Shown: positions 8,925 through 17,045, counted from the stretch's first letter. The stretch: 64,000 nt of DNA from Streptomyces erythrochromogenes (GCF_036170895.1 NZ_CP108036.1:372001-436000); one strand, 5' to 3'. Program-made: numbers and translations. Notes: generated from the letters alone by a model not told the origin.

Positions 8925-9094
8925 GGCGGAACCTCCAGGGCAGACACGGGGCGCGGTGGCCCACGATGGCAGGGGTCGCGGTGACGGCGGCGCCGACGCG
9001 GCCGCGCGCGGGCGGGCCGTGGCCCATCCGGCCCTGGCGGGCGCCCTCGGTGCGGTCAGCTCCGACCACCCCACCCCACCTCACACCCCAGGCC

Positions 9095-9181
9095 TTCCAT
9101 TCATTGCACATTCATGAACAAAACCTCGCATTCGAAGGCCAGAAGATAAATTCGATCTACGATCCTTTTATCCCTTCATCT
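9095..9181. other. AT-rich patch at the edge of a decayed operon
   Basis: About 40% GC by my count, in sequence that is otherwise near 72% GC. It holds repeats of ATTCAT and no coding sense, and it ends exactly where recognisable MetN homology begins. It could be an old promoter or operator region or filler at a deletion junction. Confidence 0.5.
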
Positions 9182-9183
9182 GG

Positions 9184-9541
9184 CGGCGAGGTGTACGAGG
9201 TCTTCGCGAGGCCCCGGCACGCGATCACCGCCGCCTTCGTGCGCTCCGAGCGGCAAAGCGAGCCGGACGCCGCACTCATGGAACGGCTCCGCGCCCGCCA
9301 CCCGGGCCGCCTACTCACGGGGACGCTGCCCGTCGCCGACGGCAGCCCCTCCCTGGACGGCCTCTCGGAACTCCCGCAGATCCACGGGGTCGGCTTCACC
9401 CTCGTCCACGGCGGGGTCGGCGAGGTCCGCGGACGGCCCCTGGGCAGCGTGACCCCGGAACTGCGCGGTGAGCCCGCCGCGGTCGAGGCCGTCGTCGCCG
9501 GGCTCCGCGCACCCGGCCGGGTGGAAGCGGGTGTCCGGTGA
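9184..9541 (+). pseudogene. metN: Remnant of methionine ABC transporter ATPase (C-terminal part)
   Basis: About 118 codons match only the end of MetN: the last piece of the ATPase domain (EVYEVFARPRHAIT) and then the regulatory NIL domain (GVGFTLVHGGVGEV, RPLGSVTPELRGEPAAVEA). Walker A, the signature motif and Walker B are all missing, which is about 230 codons of normal MetN. No start codon with a ribosome site fits. The stop overlaps the start of the following metI fragment, as in intact met operons. It cannot encode a working ATPase. Confidence 0.8.
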
Positions 9542-10094
9542 AGGCCGACTGGAGCACGCCACCCGCAAGGGCGGTGTGCTGCCCGGCCGGTTCGTGCACG
9601 CGGTCCTGGGCACGCTCATCAACACCATCCGGCCCGTCCCGTTCATCATCGCGATCGTCGCGCTCGCCCCGGTCACCCGCGGGGTGGTCGGCACGATGAT
9701 CGGCACGAACGCCGCGATCTTCCCGATGACGGTCGTCGCGACCTTCGGCGTCGCCCGCATCGTGAAGTCCAACCTGCTGGCCGTCGAACCCGGGGTGATC
9801 GAGGCGGCACGGTCGATGGGCGCGAGCCCGCTGCGGATCCTGCTCACGGTCCTCGTCCCCGAAGCCCTCGGACCGCTGGTCCTGGGGCTGACCTTCATGC
9901 TCGTGGCGCTGATCGACTTCTCGGCGGTGGCCGGCACCGTCGGCGGAGGCGGCGTCGGCAGCCTGGCGATGACCTACGGCTACCTGCGCTTCGACACCTC
10001 GGTGATGGTGGTGACTGTGCTGATCCTGATCGCCCTCGTCCAGTCGGCGCAGCTGCTCGGCAACCTGGTGTCGCGCAAGGTGCTCCGTCGCTGA
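9531..10094 (+). pseudogene. metI: Remnant of methionine ABC transporter permease
   Basis: The frame from about 9552 gives LEHATRKGGVLPGRFVHAVL and then clear MetI sequence with the EAA loop (EAARSMGASPLRILLTVLVPEA) and the GGGGVGSLAM end. Normal MetI begins about 45-55 residues earlier with a first membrane helix, which is absent. The natural start GTG at 9538 is now out of frame with the rest, consistent with a deletion. A GTG at 9531 could still give a 187-residue truncated product. No MetQ binding protein follows. Together with the metN piece this is a decayed transporter. Confidence 0.75.
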
Positions 10095-10202
10095 CACCGG
10101 TGCGGCTCCTCCTCCCGCCCGGTGGCCGCGGCGGGAGGTTTCAGGCCCCGGCGAGCGAGCAAGCGCCAGGTGACGGGAACACCGATCGAGGAGGCATGTC
10201 GC

Positions 10203-10703
10203 ATGGCGGACGAGGGCAAGGACCAGGACGTGGTCGCGGTGATCCTCAAGGACCACCGGAGGATGGAGGAGCTGTTCCGCCGGATGCGGAGCGTCGAGGC
10301 CGACCGAGCGGCGGCCCGGGAGAAGTTCGCGGCGCTGCTCATCGCCCACGGCGAGGCCGAGGAGAGCAAGGTCTACGGCGCGCTCAAGCGCTTCAGGGAC
10401 ATCGACGACGACGAGGTGGAGCACGGCGAGGAGGAGCACGCCGAGGGCAACGAGGCGTTGCTGAAGCTCCTGGAGGTCGACGACGTCGGCTCCGAGGAGT
10501 GGGACGAGCGCCTGGAGGACCTCGTCAAGGCGGTCACGCACCACCTGGACGAGGAGGAGCGGACCATCCTCAACGGCGCCCGGGAGAACGTCCCCGAGGA
10601 GCGCCGGGCCGAGCTGGGCGCCGCCTTCCTGGAGGAGCGCGAGAGGCAGCTCGCGTCGGACTGCGGGAGCATCGAGAACGTACGCAAGATCGTGGGCGCG
10701 TAG
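10203..10703 (+). CDS. Hemerythrin domain-containing protein
   Basis: A 166-residue acidic helical protein with a hemerythrin-like HHE domain. Candidate metal ligands are in LKDHRRMEELF, AHGEAEE, HGEEEHAEGNE and THHLDEEE, the spacing expected for a four-helix di-iron site that can sense or bind oxygen or nitric oxide. The ATG at 10203 has GAGGAGG upstream; longer in-frame starts lack a ribosome site. It stands alone between the met remnants and the converging deacylase gene. The function in Streptomyces is not established. Confidence 0.85.
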   Translation: MADEGKDQDVVAVILKDHRRMEELFRRMRSVEADRAAAREKFAALLIAHGEAEESKVYGALKRFRDIDDDEVEHGEEEHAEGNEALLKLLEVDDVGSEEWDERLEDLVKAVTHHLDEEERTILNGARENVPEERRAELGAAFLEERERQLASDCGSIENVRKIVGA

Positions 10704-10740
10704 CGCCGAGGGGCTGGGGACGCGCCGGCCGCCGGGAACG

Positions 10741-11295
10741 TCAGAGGGCGAGGCGCTCGATGAGTTCCGCGCCGGGGAGCTGCGCGAACAGCTTGCCCGG
10801 GGCGATCAGTTTGCCGCGGCGGCGCCCGCTGCCGACGAGCACGTACGGCATGTCGGCGACCACCGGATCGATCAGGAGCGGCCAGCCGTCCGGCATGCCC
10901 AGCGGGGTGATCCCGCCGTACTCCATTCCCGTCAGCTCCACCGCCGTGTCCATCGGCGCGAAGGACACCTTGCGTGCGTCCAGGTGGCGCCGGACGGCGC
11001 CGTTGACGTCGACCCGGCCGGCGGAGGGTACGAGGCAGGCCGCGAGGGTGGTCGCACCGCCGCGTTTGGCGGCGACCACCACGCAGTTCGCCGACTGACC
11101 GAGGAGGTCCTGCCCGTAGTGCGCGACGAAGGCGCCGGTGTCCGCGATGGCGGGGTCGGTGTCCACGTAGAGGATCTGGTCGGCGGGGAGGTCGCCGGCC
11201 CAGCCCGCGACCGCGTCGGCCACGGGCGGCACGAGTTCCGCGAGGCAGTCGGGAGCCGGCACGGCGTGGTCGAAGGGCCCTATCGGAGCGCGCAT
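10741..11295 (-). CDS. YbaK/EbsC family aminoacyl-tRNA deacylase-like protein
   Basis: A 184-residue protein of the YbaK/ProX-like editing fold, which hydrolyses mischarged aminoacyl-tRNAs. Family blocks are seen in order: CVVVAAKRGG, DVNGAVRRHLDARKVSFAP, ELTGMEYGGITPLGMP and YVLVGSGRRRGKLIAPG. Its ATG at 11295 overlaps the end of anmK by 16 bases, so the two are probably translationally coupled in an operon with the MFS gene. The substrate tRNA cannot be told from the sequence. Confidence 0.85.
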   Translation of the reverse strand: MRAPIGPFDHAVPAPDCLAELVPPVADAVAGWAGDLPADQILYVDTDPAIADTGAFVAHYGQDLLGQSANCVVVAAKRGGATTLAACLVPSAGRVDVNGAVRRHLDARKVSFAPMDTAVELTGMEYGGITPLGMPDGWPLLIDPVVADMPYVLVGSGRRRGKLIAPGKLFAQLPGAELIERLAL

Positions 11296-12491
11296 GTGCG
11301 CACGGTAACACCGTCCGCCTGCACGGAGAGGGAGCGCGGGGCGACCGGCGGCGGCGCGGGCAGCCGCAGGGGGCGGCTGCCCGGGGTGATCGACCCCAGG
11401 ACGCGGGGACCCGCGGCGCCGGTGCAGCCGGGAGCGTTGCCCGGGAGGCCGTGCAGGGTGAGGTACCCCAGCACGGCGAACGCGTACGCCTCCTTCGCTG
11501 CGGCCGGCAGCCCGAGCTCCTCCGAGGTGCGCAGCGGCGTGCCGGCCAGCTCGGCACGGAGCATCGCCGTGAGCGTCGGGTTGCGCACCCCGCCTCCCGA
11601 GGCGAAAACCTCGGTTGCTCCCAGGGGCCGCAGCGCATCGGCGACGGTCCGGGCGGTGAGGCGCGTGAGCGTGGCGACCAGGTCCTGGGGCAGGATCTGC
11701 CCGAACTCCGCGAGCCGGGACCGGAGATACCCCGCGTGGAAGAGTTCTTTGCCGGTCGTCCGCGGCGCGGGCAACCGGTAGTACGGCTCGGTGAGCATTC
11801 GCCGCAGCAGCCCCTCGTGCACGCGTCCGGAGGCCGCGAGCGCGCCGTCCTCGTCGTACGCGAGGCGCCCGCCGCTGAGTTGGCGTACCGCGGCGTCGAT
11901 CAGCGCGTTGCCCGGGCCGGTGTCGAAGGCCACGGGGTCCGCGTGCCGGGGCACGACGGTGACGTTGGCGATCCCCCCGATGTTCAGGGCGGCCGGTACG
12001 CCGGGGCGGCCGCGCAGCAGCATCAGGTCGATCAGGGCGACCAGTGGCGCGCCCTGCCCGCCGGCCGCGACGTCGCGGGGCCGGAAGCCGGAGACGACCG
12101 GGCGGCCGGTGGCCTCGGCGATCCAGGCGGGTTCGCCGAGCTGGAGGGTGCCGTGGACCTGTCCGTCCGCCGCCCAGTGGTACACGGTCTGACCGTGTGA
12201 GGCGATCAACTCGGCTCGCCCCTCGCACAGTTCGCGGTCGGCCCGGTCGGCGAGCCGCCCGAAGGCCTGCCCGATGCGGGTGTCGAGCCGGCACACGTCG
12301 GCGAGCGTGGTGCGGGCGGGCGGCAGGGCATCGGCCAGCTCGGTCCGCAGGCGGGCCGGGTACGGCTCGCTGACCATGCCCAGCGGGGTGAGGTGCAGTG
12401 CGCCGTCCTCCCCGGGCCGGTGTACGAGGTCGCAGGCGGCGGCGTCCACGGCGTCGTACGAGGTCCCGGACATCAGGCCGATCACCCTCAT
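11280..12491 (-). CDS. anmK: Anhydro-N-acetylmuramic acid kinase
   Basis: A 403-residue kinase of the AnmK family, which phosphorylates and opens 1,6-anhydro-MurNAc to MurNAc-6-phosphate in cell-wall recycling. The N-terminal MRVIGLMSGTSYDAVDAA, the substrate region GQTVYHWAADG, FDTGPGNALID, and the ATP region FASGGGVRNPTL all match. The ATG at 12491 overlaps the stop of the upstream MFS gene as ATGA, and the gene's end overlaps the next start, so three genes form one tight unit. No MurQ etherase is seen in the window. Confidence 0.93.
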   Translation of the reverse strand: MRVIGLMSGTSYDAVDAAACDLVHRPGEDGALHLTPLGMVSEPYPARLRTELADALPPARTTLADVCRLDTRIGQAFGRLADRADRELCEGRAELIASHGQTVYHWAADGQVHGTLQLGEPAWIAEATGRPVVSGFRPRDVAAGGQGAPLVALIDLMLLRGRPGVPAALNIGGIANVTVVPRHADPVAFDTGPGNALIDAAVRQLSGGRLAYDEDGALAASGRVHEGLLRRMLTEPYYRLPAPRTTGKELFHAGYLRSRLAEFGQILPQDLVATLTRLTARTVADALRPLGATEVFASGGGVRNPTLTAMLRAELAGTPLRTSEELGLPAAAKEAYAFAVLGYLTLHGLPGNAPGCTGAAGPRVLGSITPGSRPLRLPAPPPVAPRSLSVQADGVTVRTCALR

Positions 12492-13870
12492 CGCAGCGGC
12501 TCCCGGTGGTCGTTGCCGCGCAGGGTCAGCAGCGCCGGCACGCTGAGGGCGCAGGCCGCGGCGGCGTAGTGGGCGGGGACGGCGGTGTTTCCGGTCCGGG
12601 CGGTGAGTGCGGTGACGAAGAGCCCCGCGCAGCCGGAGAAGACGGCGTTGGCGAGGGTGTAGGAGAGCCCGAGTCCGGTGCAGCGGACGCGTCTTGGGAA
12701 CATCTCGGCGAGCATGGCCGGTCCCGGTCCGGCGAGCAGTCCGACCAGCGCGCCCGCCGTCAGCACTGCCGCGATCCGCGCCTGCGTGGGCGTACCCGGC
12801 GACTGGAGCAAGTACAGGAGGGGGACGGCGAGTACGGCGATCCCGAGCGCACCCCAGAGCATGACGGGGCGCCGCCCGATGCGGTCGCTGAGCAGTCCCG
12901 CGGGCAGGATCGACGCGGCGAACCCGAGGTTGACCAGGGTCGTGGCCAGCAGGGCGTCCCGGAACGACGCCCCCAGCGCGGACTGGAGGTGCGACGGCAG
13001 CACGACGAGGAAGGCGTATCCGGCCGCAGACCAGCCCATGATCCGCCCGATGCCGAGGACGACGGCACGGGCCTGCTCCCGTACGCCGGTTGTCCCGGCC
13101 GGGTCCGTCGTGCTGGTCGCGGCCGCGGGCCCGGCCGGGGGCGCGCCCGGTGGTTCCTCCAGAGCCGTACGCAGCCACAGCGCGACCACTCCGAGGGGCA
13201 GGGCCAGCAGGAACGGGATGCGCCACCCCCAGGCGTACAGGGCCGCGGCGGGCAGGACCGTCGCCAGGGCCGCGGCCGTGGCGGCTCCGGTGAGCAGCCC
13301 CAGGGCGACGGTGAAGGACTGCCATGCGCCGTAGAGGCCGCGGCGGCCGGGCGGTGCGTACTCGGCCATCAGGGACACCGCGCCGCCGAACTCGCCGCCC
13401 GCGGACAGTCCTTGGAGTGCGCGCAGCAACGTCAGCAGCCAGGGGGCCGCGGCGCCGATGTCGGCCCGTGTGGGCAGGAGCCCGATCAGCGTGGTGGCGA
13501 GCGTCATGAGGCCGATGACGAGGACGAGGGTGGGGCGTCGGCCGAACCGGTCGCCGATGCGCCCGAACAGGAGGGCGCCGACGGGCCGGAAGAAGAAGGC
13601 GAGGGCGAACGCGGCGTAGGTGGCGACCAGTGCTTCGGCGCCGCCCTGAACTGCCGCACCCGTTCCCGCTTGAGGGGTGAAGAAGTTGGCCGCAATGACG
13701 GTGGCGAAGCAGCCGTAGACGCCGAACTCGTACCACTCGACGAGGTTGCCGGCCGAACCGGCGAGCAGGGCCCGGCGGGCCGCGGAGCGGGGCGGTGTCG
13801 CCGGGAGCAGGTCGGTCGTGGTCACCCGTGCTGCGTGCCCGTTCCGCGGCGGGCCGATGCCTGTCGGCAT
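12488..13870 (-). CDS. MFS transporter, metabolite:H+ symporter type
   Basis: A 460-residue major facilitator with about 12 membrane helices. It has the opening GNLVEWYEFGVYG and the GRIGDRFGRRPTLV and SDRIGRRPVML loops typical of the ProP/KgtP/ShiA group of proton symporters for organic acids and osmolytes. The gene overlaps anmK by four bases, so the cargo may be a cell-wall sugar or muropeptide, although AmpG belongs to another MFS group. The start is uncertain: ATG 13870 has a poor ribosome site and GTG 13825 is an alternative. Confidence 0.88.
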   Translation of the reverse strand: MPTGIGPPRNGHAARVTTTDLLPATPPRSAARRALLAGSAGNLVEWYEFGVYGCFATVIAANFFTPQAGTGAAVQGGAEALVATYAAFALAFFFRPVGALLFGRIGDRFGRRPTLVLVIGLMTLATTLIGLLPTRADIGAAAPWLLTLLRALQGLSAGGEFGGAVSLMAEYAPPGRRGLYGAWQSFTVALGLLTGAATAAALATVLPAAALYAWGWRIPFLLALPLGVVALWLRTALEEPPGAPPAGPAAATSTTDPAGTTGVREQARAVVLGIGRIMGWSAAGYAFLVVLPSHLQSALGASFRDALLATTLVNLGFAASILPAGLLSDRIGRRPVMLWGALGIAVLAVPLLYLLQSPGTPTQARIAAVLTAGALVGLLAGPGPAMLAEMFPRRVRCTGLGLSYTLANAVFSGCAGLFVTALTARTGNTAVPAHYAAAACALSVPALLTLRGNDHREPLR

Positions 13871-14108
13871 CCCGATTCAGCACATCGGCCGTGGTGCCGC
13901 CGTCACGTCGTCCAGTATGCAAATCATCCATGCCTATCATCTCGAATCGAACGCAAAATCGGGACAAATCACATCGTGTCCGATGCGGCCGGGGCAGGAC
14001 GTCCGGGAAAACTGGTCCGCCGTCAGAGCCAAGACGACTGCCACCGAGAACAGGACCAGGCCACTGATCTGAATTCGTCGCCTGCCAACCGATTGCGGAG
14101 GTGTCACG
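13871..14108. other. Divergent intergenic region, no gene
   Basis: The gap between the MFS and NlpC/P60 genes holds an AT-rich stretch at about 13915-13985 that probably carries promoters for both. I looked for a ydaO (c-di-AMP) riboswitch, which precedes some Streptomyces cell-wall hydrolase genes, and did not find its conserved 3' block. Confidence 0.5.
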
Positions 14109-14606
14109 ATGTCCTGCTCCAGGACCGACTTCCGAAAGGCCCTCAAGGGCACTTCTCCGATCTGCTGTTGCCCGAGAGTGCGTGCCGTCTTCTTCATACT
14201 GCTCCTCGCGGCCGGCGCCCTGACCGGCCACACGGACCCGGCTCACGCGGCACCGTCGTACGGCGAGAAAGCCGTCGCGGTGGCCGCCTCCAAACAGGGC
14301 TCGCCGTATGCCTACGGCGCCACGGGCCCCAAACGCTTCGACTGTTCGGGGCTCACCCTCTACGCCTTCAAGAAGGCCGGCAAACGCCTCCCGCGCACGG
14401 CCGAGCAGCAGTACGAACACACACGTCACATCCCCAAGGCCGATCGCACGGCCGGTGACCTGGTCTTCTTCCCCCGAGGAGGGACCATGGGCCATGTCGG
14501 CATCTACGCCGGCGACGACAGGATCTGGCACGCTCCCCGCCCCGGCACGAGAGTGCGTCTGGAGCGGATCTGGAGCGAAGCGGTCCGCTACGGACGCGCC
14601 ACCTGA
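14109..14606 (+). CDS. Secreted NlpC/P60 family peptidoglycan hydrolase
   Basis: A 165-residue exported cell-wall peptidase. A signal peptide (VFFILLLAAGALTGHTDPAHA) leads to a single NlpC/P60 domain with the catalytic cysteine in KRFDCSGLTLYAF, the histidine in MGHVGIYAGDD and a third polar residue in IWHAPRPG. These enzymes cut the stem peptide of peptidoglycan. No SH3, LysM or coiled-coil partner domain is present, so it is a minimal form. ATG 14109 has GCGGAGGTG 8 bases upstream. Confidence 0.9.
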   Translation: MSCSRTDFRKALKGTSPICCCPRVRAVFFILLLAAGALTGHTDPAHAAPSYGEKAVAVAASKQGSPYAYGATGPKRFDCSGLTLYAFKKAGKRLPRTAEQQYEHTRHIPKADRTAGDLVFFPRGGTMGHVGIYAGDDRIWHAPRPGTRVRLERIWSEAVRYGRAT

Positions 14607-14765
14607 TCAGCAGCCGTCCGCGTCCACGCCCGCGCTCACCGCCGGACCAGTGGTGGCAGCCGTACGCGCGCGTGCACGTCGGCCGAACCCGGGTCACCGA
14701 TCCCTTCTCGGTGGCACGCGTGACCCGGAAGCGGGCGACGGCACCGCGCGGCCGCCCGGTGCGGC

Positions 14766-15002
14766 CTAGTGCAGCCGCCAGGTGAGCTTCCCGCCGCCGA
14801 CCCAGCGGACGGCGTCCGGATCGTCGAGGTCGTGGATGGTGATCCCCGCGTCCGCGGCAGCCAGGATCACGTCGGTCATGGATGTCGCCATGCGGACCAT
14901 CTCCCCGTCGATCTCGACGATCCGGAAGGGTGGGTCGCCGGGCTGCACCCCCAGGACGGTGACTCGCGGCGAGGACATGTACGGGCTCATGCTCTCTGTC
15001 AT
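14766..15002 (-). CDS. Small conserved hypothetical protein
   Basis: A 78-residue protein of unknown role, starting MTESMSPYMSSPRVTVLG and ending in GGGKLTWRLH. The middle (PFRIVEIDGEMVRMATSMTDVILAA) looks like a compact alpha/beta fold. Codon use is normal for the genome, with strong third-position GC, which supports it being a real gene. The exact start is uncertain because several ATGs are close together. It lies convergent with the NlpC/P60 gene. Confidence 0.6.
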   Translation of the reverse strand: MTESMSPYMSSPRVTVLGVQPGDPPFRIVEIDGEMVRMATSMTDVILAAADAGITIHDLDDPDAVRWVGGGKLTWRLH

Positions 15003-15112
15003 GCGGAGATCGTTCCATGCCGAACCCCGGGTCCGCTCGATTGGCAGCGCGTCGGACGCCCGCAATGACACACCCGCGGGCGTTGTCAGTGCGCTCGTGC
15101 AAGATCGACACA

Positions 15113-15541
15113 GGACTCACGCTCCCGCCGCCGCCCGGTGGATCGGCCTGCTCAGGCCGGGCCTGCGGCTGGCGCACGCCGGTGACGGGTCGGCTCGGCG
15201 GGCTGCCGGACCTGCCCCTCGACATGCCGTGGCCGGAAGGGGAGGTGGAACGGCCCGCCCTGCCACATCGCGTCCGGCCTCGCCCTGCCCGCCTCCGGCA
15301 CCCTCCTCTTCTTCCTCTTCGACGGGCGCCTCGACGACGAGGACTGCATGGTCCACCCGAGTGACCCCGAGACCCGGCCGGGCTCCCGGGTCCCGCACGT
15401 GCCCGCCGGCACCCGGCCCCCGCCGAACTCTCGGCTGAGCGTGCCCACGTCCGACGCCCCGGACTCCGCGCAGCCTTCGGCGAGGCCGACCTGGCGGCGG
15501 GCCGCTTCGAGGAGGCCATGTTCACCTGGCAGTGCTGCTGA
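15113..15541 (+). pseudogene. Frameshifted DUF1963 (YwqG-like) remnant
   Basis: Pieces of a DUF1963 protein appear in order but in changing frames: IGLLRPGLRLAHAG, then GRLGGLPDLPLDMPWPEGE, then LALPASGTLLFFLFDGRLDD with DPETRPGSRVPHVPAGT, and finally DLAAGRFEEAMFTWQCC and a stop at 15539-15541. The final Q-C-C end is the usual end of the family. At least three frame changes are needed and the whole is about 143 codons instead of the usual 250 or more, so deletions have also occurred. No start codon is evident. It is a clear pseudogene. Confidence 0.75.
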
Positions 15542-15563
15542 CTCCCGCCGGGGGGAGGAGATC

Positions 15564-15589
15564 TGAGTACGTGTACTGAGTACGTGCAC
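15564..15589. promoter_or_regulatory. Tandem 13-bp repeat, candidate operator
   Basis: TGAGTACGTGTAC is followed at once by TGAGTACGTGCAC (12 of 13 identical). The first copy contains the palindrome AGTACGTGTACT. The pair lies 80 bases before the start of the small membrane protein at 15670 and probably controls it. Confidence 0.5.
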
Positions 15590-15669
15590 TCTGACGCGGC
15601 CGGCGGGACGCCGCCACGATGGTGATCACCAAGGCCCCAACGTCCCACCCGGGCATCACGAGGAGTCCC

Positions 15670-15987
15670 ATGCGTTCTGGACCGGTGCGCACCTTCGCCG
15701 GCATCACCTTCGGCAACTGGCTGTCGAGGGCGTACCTCGGCTCGGCCGCGTTCCTGCTGCTGATAGGCGCCGGGGACGGCGGCAACCAGGTGGCCGGGCT
15801 GTTCGCCCTGATGCTGGCCGTCCCCACCGGGGCCCTGCTGCTGTCGGTGGTCAACTCGCTGGGAGCCTGGGCACAGACCGACGCGAGCATCTGGGGCATC
15901 CTGGCGTTCTCCTACGTCTTCCAGGCCTGGCTGCTGGGCCTGATCGTCCGTGCGGTCCGCCGGGGGCGGCGCGGCGCCGACCTCTGA
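15670..15987 (+). CDS. Small membrane protein, SCO4225-like
   Basis: A 105-residue protein with three or four predicted membrane helices (about AYLGSAAFLLLIGAG, LFALMLAVPTGALLLSVV, ILAFSYVFQAWLLGLIV) and a basic tail RRGRRGADL. It resembles the small SCO4225-type membrane proteins of streptomycetes, of unknown function; the assignment is by memory of the family and is moderate. ATG 15670 has AGGAG 6 bases upstream and is preferred to the ATG at 15619. A tandem repeat upstream suggests regulation by a dimeric factor. Confidence 0.7.
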   Translation: MRSGPVRTFAGITFGNWLSRAYLGSAAFLLLIGAGDGGNQVAGLFALMLAVPTGALLLSVVNSLGAWAQTDASIWGILAFSYVFQAWLLGLIVRAVRRGRRGADL

Positions 15988-16093
15988 CCGCGCCGGCGCG
16001 GGCGGTATTCGCCGAGGTCAGGGCGTCTGCGGATGCGGCCCGGTCGATCATCGGCAACCCTGGCCGTGGGGGACGGACGCAAAGGAGACCGTC

Positions 16094-16288
16094 GTGTCGA
16101 TGATGGACAAGCTCAAGCAGATGCTGCGCGGCCACGAGAGCCAGGCCGGACAGGGCATCGACAAGGCCGGCGACTACGTCGACGGCAGGACCCAGAACAA
16201 GTACAGCAGCCAGGTGGACACCGCCCAGGACAAGCTCAAGGATCAGCTGCGCCGCGACCAGGGAAACCCCCCGCCGCCCCAGGCCTGA
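16094..16288 (+). CDS. Rv0909-type antitoxin-like small protein
   Basis: A 64-residue hydrophilic helical protein, MDKLKQMLRGHESQAGQGI onward, with the repeated pattern GQGIDKAGDYVDG and VDTAQDKLKDQL. This matches the small proteins called Rv0909/MT0933-family antitoxins, which are common in streptomycetes and usually have no recognisable toxin beside them, as here. GTG 16094 is chosen because AAAGGAG lies 6 bases upstream. The TA role is unproven; it may be a stress protein. Confidence 0.75.
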   Translation: MSMMDKLKQMLRGHESQAGQGIDKAGDYVDGRTQNKYSSQVDTAQDKLKDQLRRDQGNPPPPQA

Positions 16289-16302
16289 TTCCCCCACCGC
16301 AC

Positions 16303-16577
16303 GGCTCCCGCCGCTTGGCTCCCGCCGCTTGGCTCCCGCCGGGGTGGCCGGTTTCGCGGGGCGGGATGGATGGGGTTGGGCGGTGCCGCTCGGCTCCCGC
16401 CGGGGTTGCGGGTTTCCGCGGGGCGGGATGGATGGGGTGGGGCGGTGCCGCTTGGCTCCCGCCGGGGTTGCGGGTTTCCGCGGGGCGGGATGGGTCGGGT
16501 GGGGCGGTGCCGCTTGGCTCCCGCCGGGGTTGCGGGTTTGCGTGGGGCGGGATGGATGGGGTGGGGCGGTGCCCCGC
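16303..16577. repeat. Tandem repeats of 14 bp and 61/62 bp, G-rich
   Basis: Two copies of a 14-bp unit (GGCTCCCGCCGCTT) run into four copies of a 61-62-bp unit starting at 16331, 16392, 16454 and 16516. Each long unit carries closely spaced runs of three or four G on the + strand with short loops, fitting a G-quadruplex motif. Copies differ at only a few bases. No reading frame here looks like a gene. Confidence 0.9.
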
Positions 16578-16578
16578 C

Positions 16579-16828
16579 GGAGTGTCTCCTCGGCTCGGCG
16601 CGTGCGGGGTGTCTCGGCGAGGCGGCCTGGGTCGCGCGCTCGTCCTGCGGGGACACTCCGCCGTGTCCCCACCCCACGCCATGACTCCGCCCGGACAAGA
16701 CCACGCCTCCCGGAACCGGGCTCGTACGGCTGGAGCGGGGACGGGGAGGGGTGTCCCCGCAGGACGAGCGCGCAACCACCGGGTACAGCCGAGACATGCC
16801 CGCACGCGCCGAGCCGAGGAGACACCCC
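16579..16828. repeat. Long inverted repeat with about 80-bp arms
   Basis: The arm at about 16579-16658 is the imperfect reverse complement of about 16750-16828, with a spacer of about 90 bases. Two blocks are perfect: GTGTCCCCGCAGGACGAGCG plus the adjoining CGC, and the run from CCCGCACGCGCC through GAGCCGAGGAGACAC. A nested perfect hairpin (GGGGACAC, loop TCCGCC, GTGTCCCC) sits at 16649-16670. It could form a long cruciform or RNA hairpin, or be a decayed mobile repeat. There is no transposase. Confidence 0.85.
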
Positions 16829-16867
16829 TCCGCGGCACCGCGACCCGCCCGCACGGGGAATGGACTC

Positions 16868-17045
16868 CGCCCGTACCGCAATGCCACGGACCGGCCACAC
16901 CGCGCCCGGACCCGCCCGCCCCCCGCGAGGGGAACGGCACCGCGCCCGGATCCCGCCCGTACCGCGACGCCACGGACCGGCCACACCGCGCCCGGACCCG
17001 CCCGCCCCCCGCGAGGGGAACGGCACTGCGCCCGGATCCGCCCGG
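16868..17045. repeat. 86-bp tandem repeat, two copies
   Basis: A unit starting CGCCCGTACCGC and containing CCACGGACCGGCCACACCGC occurs at 16868 and 16954, with a few differing bases and the start of a third copy at about 17040. Every frame reads as low-complexity Pro/Arg/Gly sequence, so it is treated as non-coding. Confidence 0.85.

Noticed and set aside
9095..9125. Arginine box (ArgR)
   Set aside because: Similarity to TTGCAT/ATTCA half-sites is loose and there is no arginine gene nearby.
13871..14108. ydaO (c-di-AMP) riboswitch before the NlpC/P60 gene
   Set aside because: The conserved 3' block of the riboswitch is not present.
16094..16288. Toxin-antitoxin operon with the Rv0909-like gene
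   Set aside because: No gene follows it, only repeats.
16303..16577. CRISPR array
   Set aside because: The repeats are contiguous, with no unique spacers, and no cas genes are near.
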